Assembly: GCA_033725935.1 (NCBI GenBank)
Contig: MU867088.1
Coordinates: 371,827-435,826 of the forward strand
Source of the DNA: Cladorrhinum sp. PSN259
Taxonomy: Eukaryota > Ascomycota > Sordariomycetes > Sordariales > Podosporaceae
Reading direction: 5' to 3'
Length of the DNA: 64,000 bases
Each line of letters starts with the position of its first letter. Position 1 is the stretch's first letter. The position numbers were made by a program, and so were the translations under genes. The notes below the pieces were generated by a model. The model searched no databases and had not been told where the DNA came from. It worked only from the letters and a program-made list of their open reading frames with translations. Shown piece by piece: positions 47,365 to 59,794 of this stretch.

Positions 47365-48365
47365 GTTGACTGATGTGTTTGTTATTGTTTTAGTTTGTAA
47401 GTGTTGTGGTTGTGTTTGTGTTGTTGGTATCGAAAGCTTTGAAGTATCTTTTGATGTGTTGATGATGAGAGAGAACAGGAAGTGGTTTAGGGGAGGAAGG
47501 AGAGATCCTTATATGCTTTGGGGAAGCCATGGGGTCACTCCAAGATGGAATTGTCTCATAGGCAGATCCTGCTGCTGAGTGGACAATGAGCGTCATTCTC
47601 ATCAATGGCGATGGCATCATTTCGGTCGCTTGCAGCCAGGTACGTACTGCCATCCAGTCAGTTCGCCCAATTGCGTGGCCTGATTACCTCATAGGCGTCA
47701 TATTGTGCTCCGCACTTGCCCTGATGGCACAGCTGCCATCTCAAGGCAGAGAGCTCAACATCAAACATGCCAAGTCTTGGGTCTTGTTCGTTTTCCAGAA
47801 GCATGCCGTTTGATCGGTATTCGGTCCGCTCTGGAACGGTTTCTGTGGAGTTGGCTGCAGAAACAGAAGGTTTAGCACCACTGACGTAGTGGTGACGGAT
47901 GAGATGTGCCAAGCAACGTCAATGGACCCACTGATCTCTGGGAGATCTTGGCGCCACAGCCAAACACTCTGATTCAACTTCATGCAACATTCTTTCCCCG
48001 CCGCCAAAAAGCATTCACGTGCACCATTGATCCGCTATTGTTCACTCTGTCCAACTTGCCATTATTTCTCGAGCTTACGACAACTGCTTGGGGTTTATGA
48101 TGGAGAAACATCACCTGACAATGGAATTGCAACAACCAAGGAACAACATGCTGGAGGCATCTCGTTTGCTAACCGAGCGGCAAGGCTCTCAATTGGTATC
48201 ATAATAATAAAACTAGTATACAGGATTTCAACAGAGACTTAGTCATAATGTACTCAGAGCCGCGACCGCCGGGGCCACCAAATCGGCCAGTTCTGGACTC
48301 ACCACCTTGGCTGGGAGTTCTCACGATTGGAACGGGAGCCGTACTCGCGCACCGGGCGGTCTGAG

Positions 48366-48537
48366 TTGGAGTTGCCGTAACCAGAGCTGGTCTTGTGGGA
48401 AGTAGGTGTAGCCTGGAAGGGTAAAGCTGAAAAGGCGAGACATGATCCCCAAGGTAAGAATAGGGGTTTTCACGACCCAGTAGACGCTGGACTCTCCAAA
48501 TGGCTACCAAGACCCGCGCTGGCTACGGCAACTCCAA
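48366..48537. repeat. inverted pair of GYGNS-coding fragments
   Basis: The reverse complement of 48366-48394 and the direct sequence of 48509-48537 match at 26 of 29 positions. Read as codons, both give T-K/Q-T-x-x-GYGNS-type peptides (KTSSGYGNSN on minus, KTRAGYGNSK on plus). The spacer is 114 bp. They look like two remnants of one short coding segment in opposite orientation. Confidence 0.6.
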
Positions 48538-48851
48538 ACACCAAACACAAATATCAATATCAGCTCCGGATGGGAGCTCCGGATGGCAGCCCCGACAACA
48601 CCACCTCTTCTCCGCCTACGGCAGCTCCAAGAAGCGGTTGCAGCCTTGCAGGCTCTTTCAACAGTTATGGCATGATTTTATTCTGGTTCTAGATCTTGCA
48701 TGTGACGGGAACCCCACTGATGCTCCAACCGGAGATCTTTCCGGGGGTGGCATTCCAACTCTTGTCTTGACGGCCAACTTTCCAGAAAAAGATATAATTA
48801 GCACAAATCATCCGGTCCGTAAATTTTTGCACTTTCGAAACCAAAAGGGCA

Positions 48852-48935
48852 CCACGGGGTGGACAGGTTTTCTTGTGCCAGTAGTCCTCCCAGGACATTG
48901 TTAAGGCGGCACAAGAAAACCTGTCCACCCCGTGG
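48852..48935. repeat. perfect 28-bp inverted repeat with 28-bp spacer
   Basis: 48852-48879 is the exact reverse complement of 48908-48935. The spacer (48880-48907) itself contains a small hairpin, GTCCT-CCC-AGGAC. RNA from either strand would fold into one long stem. It lies in intergenic DNA with no adjacent ORF of known type. Confidence 0.9.
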
Positions 48936-50494
48936 GCACATGGCACATTTTTCTGGGCGATCAATTGGAAACTTGGTTAACTGTGGCTTGGGTAAATATG
49001 TGAGGCGCGAACTTACCCCTGAAGTTGGTCTTTGCCATACATTGACGTCATTGATCGTCCGCAGTTCGCATGTGACTCACAAGCCACAGCTTTCATCTCT
49101 ACGTATGGCTGTGCTGATCTCTTCATGTGGTAAGGTGCGGGGTGAAATTAAGTCTGACGTGGCTGGAGAGAACTTGTACTGTTTGTTCACAAGCTCGCAA
49201 TATCGCAACATTGTTGCATTTCATTTTGGCTCGGCTTGACTCACTTTCCATCTCTCACTCAGCTGAACAGGGGAAAGAAAGTTTGCCTTCATAGGCGGGG
49301 CGGTTTTGATCAATCCATCTACTGCCGCTGTTCGTCTTGGTGCTTGAGCCCCGCTGATCAAGTTATTATATGCGCGATCGATGATTTTTAAGAGGTGGAA
49401 AATTATAGGTAAAGAGAGACAATAATACCTAAGAAGACAAAAAACCAAGGAAAGGAAAAGTTCATCATCTGATCGCGCGTCGGCAAAACAACCAAAGGGG
49501 GAAAGTGAAAACGTGTTAGAATAACAAAAGAAAAGAAGGAAGGTAATTTGAGGGAATATGAAGAGTATCAAGTAGGTAAGAGGGTAATTAGTAGAGTAAG
49601 TACACTGCTCAAAAAGAATTTTTTTAAACCCTTTCCCTCGTATCCCTCAACATCCTCCACCCTACCTCTCTCTCTCTCTTTCTCTAAATCCACCCTCCTC
49701 AGAGCTCTTTCAGAATTCGTAGACCATTCAATGAAATAAACTGGGTTTTGGCGCGGCTGAAGAACCCTGCTTATTTTTGTATAAACCTAGAAGCTTCCTT
49801 CTCCCGCCTCTATTGTAATTAGTGTAATATTGGAAAACGAATTTAAAACAATGTGGTATAGGAACAAGTTCTCTTGCTCCCCGATCGATTCTGCAACCCT
49901 TGAGAACTGGTTTTTTTGTGTGTGTGTGTGTGTGGATTAATTAGTCTAATTTTGTTAGATAGAATTGAAAGCATCTCTATTCTGGCCTCGTTGCTGCTTT
50001 GGGGCGCTCTTTTATTTTGAAGTGGGAAGATGTTTTAGCAAGCAAAAGCAAAACTTCAGGCAGATATGCCTAGAAGGGATAGCTCAAAGACGGGTGAGCA
50101 AAGCCTTATTTCACAAAAGATGAGAAAATTGAATAAAGAGTAAAAATAGCTATTGTATTTAATACAAAGTTATCGAATAGTATGAAAAAAAAAAAAAAAA
50201 GATTAAGTTGAAAAAGAAAACATCAAATCGTAAACTTTAAAAAAAGAAGCGGGGGTACAAAGGGAAGGGGGTATCGTTATCGCCAGTTTCTCTTTTTCCG
50301 CCAATTTGAGAAGGGGAAAAAGCCATTTCATATCATAAAACAACAAAAAAGAATTCGCCACCGTTAGGGAAAAGCCCAAGTCATCACCATTAAGCAATTA
50401 AGCTTCCTTTTTCGTAAATCGGTTTCATCAATCCAAGCCAATTTTTTTTTGTCTCTCGCCTTTGAAAGCGCAACAACAAAAAGAGTACTTAGAC

Positions 50495-51072
50495 TTAGAC
50501 GCGAGAGCGGTACCACCGACGACGGTGATAAGTGCCAGGAGCAACAGCGGTAGTGCGGGCGGCGCGAGTGTGACGACGGATCCACCAGAGACTATAGTAA
50601 AGATCTTTGTTAGTATCTTTTTACCCATCATTTGTTCAGTGCTTGTGAATACTACATACCCAAGAATGGCACTGACGAGCCAGCAAATAGCGCTCAAAAA
50701 GGTAAAGGCGATCGTAGCCTTGAACTGGCTGCAGCTCGCAGTTTGGCGGAATGAGATGCCGTCCCAGTCAAAGATGTTGCCGCAGCTGTCGCCGAGCCAG
50801 TCGACCAGGAGACCGAAGGCGACGAACCACATGATTGAGATCAAGAGATCGGCGGGCCAGTGGATGAAGGATCCGCTGAAGGGGAAGAGCCAGATGATGG
50901 CAAAGATTATGGCCAGACCGGCGACGATTTCGGTGTAGATGTGCCGACCTAGATCCCAGGCTGAGGCTCCCTTGGCGGCGTGGAGGTAGTCGCCGTTGAG
51001 ACCTGCGACGATGGCTGCAAAGGCCAACTCCGCGACCCGGAGGACCATTGACATGATTTCTATGATGGCCAT
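50495..51072 (-). CDS. MARVEL-domain membrane protein
   Basis: Exons 51072-50660 and 50591-50495 with a 68-nt intron (donor GTATGT, branch ATACTAAC, acceptor TATAG) encode 169 residues. Reading straight through the intron would also stay open, but the splice signals are textbook and the spliced tail (LGLWWIRRHTRAARTT, then basic HRRRWYRSRV) fits the family. Four membrane helices are visible at about residues 5-25, 42-62, 70-92 and 115-138. Between helices 3 and 4 is a loop with two cysteines (DSCGNIFDWDGIS and TASCSQ), as in fungal MARVEL proteins of the Nce102 relatives. These sit in the plasma membrane or secretory pathway and organise membrane domains. The basic C-terminus faces the cytosol by analogy. 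Exact role unknown. Confidence 0.9.
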
Positions 51073-51936
51073 TTTTGACTTTTGTTTTGTTGGTTGTCTT
51101 GTTGTGTGTTGCTGATGTTGTTATGGATGGATGAAAGAGGAAGGTGGAGCAACACTTCACTTATACAACAAGTGAAGGATGTAAAAGGAGGCAGGGCAGC
51201 CCAGGAGAGAGGTTGGTTTTGAGTTTTTGATCAAAGGGAAATAATCACTAGAGACACAAAAAAAGGGCGAGGGAAAGGAATCAGCTGGCCCTCTAAATAC
51301 TAAACCTTCCTGTCGTCACTTTTGTTGCTGTGCCTTGGTTGGCCCACCCCTGACATCCGTCATTCCAAGAAAATGCCACCACCCACACCGCTGCTGCTGG
51401 GTCGGCTGTTTGCTACCTTTTCCACCCACCTCAAATTTTACAACAGGTGCGGCAGTCCTCGACCCGACCTCAGCCTTCCAGAAACACGTCACTTTGTCTA
51501 GTCACACTGGGCATGTACGGCATGTTTGTCCCACAGACAAGTAGAAGACCAAAGAAAAATGATCAAACAGGACCCTGTTTCTTCACTCTGCTAGACTGGG
51601 CGTGCGCGTTCATGTCTTGGACCCTGAGTGGTTGGAAAGCCAAGACGGGAACCAATGCCGTGTCATGGGTGAAGCTGAAGCAGGGTATGATGTCATAGCC
51701 TCTGTGCCCGCTTAGACCCCAGGATCGACGATCCCGTAGAAGGATTCGATCATGCACGTGGTAATTGGGTCGCCTTTGGCTGAAAGAAGTAATTAGACTT
51801 TGTCAAAGAAAGAACAGAGAGCTACCAGTGCCCATAAACGCAACACAGTATTTGATAGAATAGAACTTATGCCCTTATGCTGCCTCGATAATAATGAAAA
51901 AGAAAAAAAGAGATTCGCAACCCCCTTATCCCTTGA
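51073..51936. other. intergenic region
   Basis: Upstream of the MARVEL start and downstream of the HAM1-like stop (both minus). Its first few hundred bases should carry the MARVEL promoter. No other feature seen. Confidence 0.5.
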
Positions 51937-54242
51937 CTAGCCCAACATCCGAGCATGAACATCAAACACCTCATTTCTCCATCCATCTTGAACGTCACCT
52001 TCTCTGATCCTCTGCTGCGCTCTCTCGCCTTCCTCCTTCCACAACTTAACCACACTTCCAGGCGCATAAACACCCGCAAACACCCCTCCGCCTCTGCCAG
52101 GCTGGTCAACACCAACTCTAACATCCAAATCAGGATCATCAGGTGGCGTCAATCTCGCAAGCAAAGCCCTGAAGAACGTCTTCAAGTCATCAGGATCCGC
52201 AATCCTCGTAGCCCTCAGTCTCTCTCTCGCAAATAACAGCTCCCTGTTCGCAAAGTGCAGGCCCTCCTTAATCATGCCAGCTATCTGCAACTCCAGCGTC
52301 CTCTTCAGCAAAGGCTTGAGCAGAGGCTTCATCAACCACGCCCAAAGACTAAACTTGCTCTGTCTCAAGGTCCAGTTCAGCTTGTGTATTCTGACTTTAA
52401 CCCCACGCAGTGTCAAGATCTGTTCCAATCGGTCCCTGCCCACTTCCACGTCAAGCTGGACATCCAGCCCCCTCTCATCCAAAGCGAACGAGGCAATGCC
52501 CTCATCCAAAAACCGCAACAGAAAACCGGAATGGGCGCGGAGCCAAAACCCTACTTCCTCTGCCTTGATGGAGATGCCGTCAATTCTCACACGGACCAAC
52601 GACTTGACAGACGAAGTGGTACGGAATCTGGCCTTGCGAATCTCAAGATCGTTCCATGTCTCGACGCGGAGCTTGTAAGGGAGGAAGGAGGTGTGGTTAA
52701 TGGTGGTGCCCGGTTCAAGGATGAGGTTCTCAAGGAGTAAGTCGAGTTGCGGTGTCGAGATCTCTACTCGTGGGATCGGGATGTACTGGATCGACTGGAT
52801 GATCAAGGGCACAAAGACGTTAATAGCGTCGGTAAGGAGGTCATTATTTGCGTAATGATGTTTAGGAGAAAGGATCTTGCCAATTGTTTTGGTGGTCTTG
52901 ATCAAATTAGCAACATCTCTGTCTCTGACGACTGACTGGAAAGTCATTTGAGCCTGAGCCAACAATCCGTCAATGTCGTCCCGCAGAGAGGAACCTCCAG
53001 ATGATGATACTCGGCGGTACTTGGCTCGTAGACTTTGGAACCGTTCCTCGGCGTGGTCAAAAAAGAATGGATCGGTAAACATCTCTTGCACAGAATTGCC
53101 GAGCTGTTGAGTTAGCTCCTCAAAATCCTGGTCACTTTTACTGTGATCCATGACACTGTTAAACCGCTTCTCCAGTTCATCCCACTGCTTCTTCTCGCCG
53201 AATGACTTGATCAAGAGCCAGAAGTTCTTCATGGCCCGGTCCATCTCTGGATTGGGTTGAACATCGTCGTCAGCAACGTCAAGGGTATCCTCGGCGATGC
53301 GTGAGTAAACCATGGCGTAGCGCTTGAGCAGGAGCGAGATTGTAGAGACCGATTCTTTGTAGTCTGGACGTCTCCGGAGCTTTACCACAGCCTGGCGCAA
53401 CCTGTACATCATCGTCTCACCCTCTTCGCCCTGGATTTTGCTCATGACGCTATTCTCTACGCCATCGACGACGGTGGATGTGCTACCACTGATGACATCT
53501 GAGATTTCTGCAACCTGGTTGGAGAGGTCTTGGGTCGTCGGAGGAGGCTGGGCATCCTTTCCTGGTTCCTTTAAAGATTCCTGCTCTTCAGTAGATGGTT
53601 CCAGCTGTTTACCAACCTCCTTGGATGCTTCTGAAATTGCGAAAGCCGTGTCCTTGAATACCTCGCGAGCGACTATGTTGAAATCGGTGAGGAACAGACG
53701 AAAGTCGGAGTTGGTTAGGAGAAGAGAGCCGACTGTCTGGATACTCTTGTAGGCTGTGAAGAAACTGTTAGCACGCGCACGAGTTTTTCCTATGCCGTCT
53801 ACACACCTGCTGCCGTATCAGCTTTAGCCTTAGCCTTGCTTGCCCGCTCTACGATATCCTCCATATCAACCGACACCCTGGCTTTGGCGAGATACCAAAT
53901 AAAGTCTTGAATCTGGTCACTGCCATTCTTGTTCTGGAGAAGCTCAATTAGCTGCGTGATGAACTGCTTCGTGTAAAACACCAGAGCTTGTCCTGAATCG
54001 CTGAGTTCGGTTGTGGTGGTGTCTGGGTTGAGGATGGGTGAAGAAAGGAGGGTGCGAAGGTTGACGATGGTCTGTTCATTTGACGGCATGTACCCCTTTG
54101 ATAGGGCCCTCAGCATCTGATAAGTATGCAACTTCTGATGGAGCTGCCTCTGCAGAGAGGTATCGTCATTGTACTGAGGGAGGAGAGGTTCCCGCTCCTC
54201 TGACCGACGACGGCCGGATGACCCAAAGCACGATGAGAACAT
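51937..54242 (-). CDS. HAM1-like domain protein
   Basis: Exons 54242-53807 and 53753-51937, with a 53-nt intron (donor GTGTGT, acceptor CACAG), encode 750 residues. The start MFSSCFGSSGRRRSEEREPL has cysteine and basic residues, possibly for membrane attachment. The N-terminal two thirds is helical: QLHQKLHTYQMLRALSKGYM, FYTKQFITQLIELLQNK, then a long region with DFRLFLTDFNIVAREVF and coiled-coil-like segments. The C-terminal third has beta-rich blocks (IPIPRVEISTPQLDLLLENL, VRIDGISIKAEEVGFWLRAH, DVQLDVEVGRDRL), the pattern of the Pfam HAM1-like C-terminal domain, which recalls the lipid-binding BPI/TULIP fold. Such proteins are widespread in fungi and poorly characterised; a lipid-transfer or membrane role is inferred. 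It is divergent from the patatin-like gene across a 1.15-kb spacer. Confidence 0.9.
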
Positions 54243-55397
54243 GATGCTGTCGCGATTGCCACTTCACCGAGTTGGCCAAGACCGAAAGTTGCAGTAATTG
54301 AGTCTGAAGATATTTTGTGAGTACCATCTTTCTTCAAGGTTGCAGCCGGGTGACACTTGACACTCGACGAGCGAACTATGACGTAGTTGACTCTTTTAGG
54401 GAATCGATCGATTTGAGATTGGTGCCTTCCTGAAAGCCACATTTACGGCGCAAACTCTACATTCCAAGTTCCCCCAGAAAACCTCTGTGCCGTCTCTTCC
54501 ATACTTTTCCCTCTCTGCATTAGCGGGCATCTCTGTTTTGTGGATGCATTTTGAAGAATAACAATTCAGCTCAATGTTCTCAATACTAAGAGTACCATAG
54601 TAAGCATCGCCACATTCGTTATGCCAAGTATGGCAAACTTGGTGTGGCATCGAATCAAATAGATGCATCTTCTCCTGCTGACATTTCAATCCACTTATTC
54701 CCGTGTTTGTGCCTCGTTCGCATCGGCAACGACGGGTTCCTGTGCTGGTTCATGATGATCAGGAGGACATGCCAGGGACCGCCTCAGGGTGCGAGTTTGT
54801 GGCCACCAAAGTGCTGGGCGTGCTGAGCGAGGACGAGTTTGCGCAGGAAATGCATAAATCAAAGCTAACCTACGTATTCGTCATACTGCGGTAGTGTCTG
54901 TGAATAGACCGAATCTGTCGGCCGCCCAGCACGGAAATCTGATCGCGACTCGTGGACTCGGCATTTCGGCGGCACTGCCACTTTGATCAAATAGATACTC
55001 GGGTTCCCGGCATCACGTATATCTTTATATTGGGCATGATTCTGATCTGATTTCACACGTACACTGCAACATTGAAAAAAAAAAGTGTGGCGTACTGAAC
55101 CGCGCATCCCTTCCCTATTGGCCAACACTCTCTGCGTCACAGACTCCCGCCGTCACTAGGTCCCTTTTCCGCCCGAACTTGACTTGCAGGAGTAGCAGCG
55201 TGTGCCAAGCCAATCAATCACTCCCACCATCAGGACCCCGCGGGCGGCAAGGCATCTTCAGGGCACTCCCCGTCCCTCAGGGCTGCATCAGAAGGCTTTC
55301 GGTATCCACACCCAGGCATCCTTTCTTTTCTTATTATCGCAGACAACGCCTTTGTTATTATCCGTTTTTTCGCATTCTATACCATTTTGCAGTAAAT
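54243..55397. promoter_or_regulatory. divergent promoter region, HAM1-like / patatin-like genes
   Basis: About 1.15 kb between two opposite start codons. The last 150 bp before 55398 is C/T-rich, as in other 5' leaders here. No further coding feature seen. Confidence 0.5.
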
Positions 55398-57423
55398 ATG
55401 GAGTCCAGTCTCAAGCGCAAGGACACTACTAAAGGTCCGCCTTTGCGCATCTTATCTCTGGGTATGTTGGTCTCACCGTCTGCCTCGCGCGTTCTTCGTT
55501 GGGCTTCCTTTTCCCCAGCCACATCAGGACTAACCTTTTGATATAGATGGCGGAGGAGTGCGTGGATATTCCATGTTCATAATCTTGCAAGAGTTGATGC
55601 ACAGGACCTTTGTCGAAATCGAAGGACGACCACCGAAGCGATCCGAGATCCCGAAACCATGCGACCATTTCGACCTCATCGTGGGCACCGGCACTGGCGG
55701 TCTCGTCGCCCTGATGCTCGGTCGCTTGCGTCTAGACATCGAGACCTGCAAGGAGTTGTATGTGCGCCTAACGCGCATGGTATTTGAGACGGACAAGACC
55801 ATCGCTGGGATTCCATATAGATCAACCTTGTTCAAGGCAACTAAATTGGAGGAGGCCATCAGAGAAGCTGTTAGGGAACACACTATACACGAAAAGGAAG
55901 GGAATGATCTCTCCGAGACATCCAACTCAAGGACCACTGCCTCACGATCAAGCGCCTACCCGCGACGACACCAGAGCAACGCCAGTGTGATTAGCTTCAG
56001 CGCGAGAAGTCCAAGTGCGCAGGCAACGAGGCCTGCCTTCCATGGTCGCGGTGGAAACGGGAATGCTCGTCTATATGACGAGAGGGAAAACAGAACAAAA
56101 ACGTGAGCATCATCCAATCCGCTACTAAAATGGCCTCCGCTAATATGTCCCAGGGTCGTAACCGCCATGTACAAAGGCAGCGAGAAAGGAGCGGCGCCAG
56201 CAATGCTTCGCTCATATGATTCGAGGAAGGAGTCAGCTACAGAACCAGACTGTAAGATCTGGGAAGCCGGTCGGGCAACATGCGCTATCGGTCTCGCCTT
56301 TAAGCCTATTCAGATCGGTCAGTCTGTATTCCACGACGACGGAGCCGGTACCTTCAACCCATCCATGTATGCGCTTGACGAGGCAGTAGTCAACGAGTGG
56401 CCCGGTCGCCAGATTGGTGTTTTTGTCAGTGTTGGAACGGGAAAGAGGCCAACGGGTAGCGAGGCAAACTCGCACTTGTGGTATGAAGGCTTCCTTGGCG
56501 AGTTCGCAGATGCAAGGAGGAAGTTGATCGCCAAAATTGAGGGTTGCGAGAAGATCCACGAGCTGATGATCAAGGAGCACCTTCCAAAGCGTAACGTCAA
56601 CATCGAGCACTACTACCGGCTTAATGTGGAGGTTGGAGTGGGTGAATTCGGCATGAACGAATGGCATCGCCTAGCAGAGATCAGTACAAACACGAAACGA
56701 TATCTACAGAGGGACGCAGAGACCAGAACGGTTCAGGGGGCCTCCGCCAAGCTGGGCAAGATTCATTTTGCCAAGCAGAGATGGGAGCGTCTCTGCTTAG
56801 GGGCGACAACTGAGCAGATAAAGAATATACCCGACATCTCGCAGCCTTTGGCGGTTGAGCTTCCGGGTGACTTACCCACGTTTTCGTGGACCAACGCCGC
56901 GCCACGCCAGTCGTATGAATCAGGACAAGACAAGCTACCAGTTCCGGGCGTCAACACCCCCTCACCTCGAAGCTCGGGTGAACGTCTTCCGCCCTCACCT
57001 TTGAGCAGCAACTACAAGTACTCGACTGCGCCCCAAACAACCGCTCCGCCACCTCCACAAAATGGCCGCCCTAAGTCTTCGGGGATAGGGGATGACGCAG
57101 ACCGGCTGATGTTTACTGCCCCGACACCGGCTCAGTATCGGACGGCATCTGGGTCAGATAAGATCGCGATTGTTGGACCGGACGACTATCCCAGACGTTA
57201 TCAGCAGGAGGCCGCCGCCGCCACATTGCAGCAGCAGCAGCAGCAACAGCAACGACCGGCGACCAGTGGAGGCGGTCCTCCATTGCCGCCAAAAACTCCC
57301 CTTCTCGGGTCACCACAGTTGGTTGCCGGGCGGCGGAATTCTCCGGTGTTGCCATATCCTCTCGACGAAGACGCGCCTCCCGTTGTGAACCTGGCCAAGA
57401 AGCCAAACTACGTGGCCAGATAA
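55398..57423 (+). CDS. patatin-like phospholipase family protein lacking the catalytic serine
   Basis: Three exons (55398-55461, 55547-56102, 56154-57423) encode 629 residues. Introns are 85 and 51 nt; splicing rebuilds LSLDGGGVRGYS (oxyanion-hole motif, Gly23-25) and KTVVTAMYKG. In active patatins the nucleophile lies in GxSxG. Here the corresponding segment is IVGTGTGGLVALMLGR with Gly70 (codon GGC) in place of Ser. The dyad Asp269 in DDGAG is kept. The patatin fold therefore seems intact but hydrolysis by the usual Ser-Asp dyad should not be possible. A Ser-rich insertion (about 140-200) and a long Pro/Gln-rich C-terminal tail including eight consecutive Gln (residues ~570) are added. To my knowledge a Gly in this position also occurs in related fungal proteins, so it is probably a stable pseudoenzyme lineage. 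Confidence 0.92.
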
Positions 57424-59794
57424 GTCGGCCAGTAGTGGTTGAGGTAGAAGTGGAGGCTGATAGAAATATGGGCCCAGGCGGTGGCAGTGAATAATGATGA
57501 TGACTATTTTGATATTTTCGACCGGTTTCAGCTTATAGGTTATGACCTCATGACGAGAAACGACATTCCAATTGGTTCTATTAGACGAGTGTATATCCAA
57601 GAGGACGGCTAAGAACATGCATGACATGCAAAGGGTCGGGGATTTATTGGTACCTTACATGGCTTGGGGCTCTGGTTGGAGATTGTTTCCTTTTCTTTTG
57701 TTGTTCCCGGTTTTTGTTTTCCTTTTTGATGATACCAAATTTAGCACAAGGTGGACGCATAGGGCGACGAATGAATGTTTTCAGACTCTTCATGATGGCT
57801 TCAAAACGTGAACGGTCGGGTCAGCCAAGGTTCCGCGGGGAAACAGTGATAGACGCTTCCAAGCGAGGTTAAAAGACGGTCTGGGCCCTGAAAGGCTGCT
57901 AGCCCAACTTAACTGGACCCTGTAGCCAAGCTTCAAGCTACGTCACATGCAGTGGGGCCATTCCCAGTTTAATTCAACTTTATTTCGACAAACGGCAGAG
58001 GGTTCCCCAAACCATGGGCAAATGTGATCATCCATCCGCACAAAATCCATCATGTCAAGTGTTTCTTTTTTCTTTTCTTCAAAATCTTTTTGGTTTTTCA
58101 TCGGAGGCCGTCGATGAATATTCTTTGAAAAATAAAAGAGGCACAAACAACAGCACTGCCCACATGTGTGAATGGATTGAACGGCGATCATCAGGTGTCC
58201 GCCAGCAGACGGTCGGCTGTCAAACAGTGAACACGAGGGGAGCTGGAGCTTGGGAGATCTCGAGATTGTGGAATGGTGAGCTGTGATTGGCCATTACGTG
58301 TTCCCAGGTCCAACGGGCCTGCAAGGTCAGACGCCGCCGGGCGCCGTCGGGAGCTTCCCACCCAGAGCACCAATTGACCCCGCGCCGTCCACACAAAGGC
58401 ACAAGCACACACTCTCAGCCGGCGGCACCCAGCCCTGGGGGCTCTGGCGAGCTGGACATGTCGTTGCTCTTCACCATTGGCCCATCCATCAGTTGCACAA
58501 AATGATCGTGGTGGTGTTGTGGGATTAGGTAACTTGTTGATGGCTTGATTGATAGGACAACCGACGGCCTCCAAAGGATAATCATGGAATTTTCCGTCTC
58601 TCAGTGCCGGTAGCTGGTACGAGTAGCTGCCCAACGTCTGCTAGCTGATCCCGAATGGCTGGTGACCCCTGGCCATGAGATCCTTGGGTCAGGTTATGGG
58701 TCAAATCAGGAAACGATGGGAGAACGAGGGGGCGGGTAATCTTTGCTTGCTTCCTGGCCTTTCCCGCTATTGATCCTAGACTACCACTGGAGATTTTCAG
58801 CTGCACCAATATCATCCAGATCTGTCTGGGCCTGCCTGGATTTTGACAAGACATTAGTTCGTATTTGAACTGACAGCAGTATCAGTATGATAGTAATCCA
58901 GAAAGTTTGCGTCATTACACTAGGCATCGATCCCTCGATGTCATGCCCTCCTCCTCTCGTTGGACCCTGCAGTTCTGCACGCCATGGCGTCGGATGACAT
59001 GGCCACGACGGATGCTACTGCGGAAATGTGACTTTTTATTTTTCTTTCCCCCATGCTTACCTCGTCTTGTTTCAGATGGGGCGCCACCTACTCGCAGCCG
59101 TGCCGGGCAGCAGCAATGCACTACATGCCTGCATCACCCCTCCACAGTAACCCAAGATCGGAGGCAAGATACAGGTACTGTACGCCGCCGGGAAAGCAAA
59201 GCAATGGGACCCTACTTTCAGATGTACTGTACATAGCCCGCATTGCTCGCTCCATTTGGGAGACAGATGAGTCTAAAGGATAGCGTCCTGTCATTTCTCG
59301 ACCTGATGCAACCAGGGTGGCACGACAACACATGTTGATGGCGTCTTGGTTCAATCAGAGGTTTTATAACATCCCTGTCCGGTGCGCCGTCTTTAAACGC
59401 CAAATGCCGGCAAAGGGTGGATGGATCAACCACTCACACCGCCAGGTATTGCACATGCTGGTACCATTTCCCCCCATCGTCAACATGTGTAGAGAGAAAC
59501 ACACACACACCTGGGCGTCCAGAGGGAGGGAGCTAACAGGCACTGCCTTGGACGAAAACTTGACGACCACTGGTCGGAATAGGATCTCTTGACCAAGAAG
59601 CTGCGGCAGTGAGTCTTCCACTCTTTCTCTCTTTCAGTCTCTCTCCACCACACAGCATTGCCCTAGCTTCCAAAAATACTACTTTGGTTTATTCCCCTCC
59701 TCGTGTGGGTTTTCAAAACATAAAGACTCCCTGTCGTCCAACCTCTTGAAACGTACTCGATCAGGAGACGATCTACACTGCTACTTTGTTTTGG
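57424..59794. other. 2.4-kb intergenic region, no gene seen
   Basis: Between the patatin-like stop and the first possible start of the second Zn2Cys6 gene. ORFs are short with no recognisable similarity. The part from about 59,600 on is C/T-rich and likely the 5' leader of the regulator. Confidence 0.45.

Larger units (their letters stand above)
47365..50494. other. 3.1-kb intergenic region with inverted repeats
   Basis: No supported gene between the GPH-repeat gene and the MARVEL gene (both minus). 47.37-47.6 kb should be the promoter of the former. 48.3-48.9 kb contains two inverted repeats (listed separately) and short fragments that look like decayed coding sequence. 49.5-50.2 kb is AT-rich with a T/GT tract near 49914-49933, and an A run near 50186-50200. 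Confidence 0.5.

Noticed and set aside
48199..48510. Minus-strand ORF of 103 codons near the inverted repeats
   Set aside because: Its frame is not the one carrying the GYGNS peptide and it shows no known domain; better explained as decayed or chance sequence.
50428..50659. Unspliced C-terminus of the MARVEL protein (straight read-through ORF)
   Set aside because: GTATGT donor, ATACTAAC branch site and TATAG acceptor define an intron; the spliced tail fits the family better.
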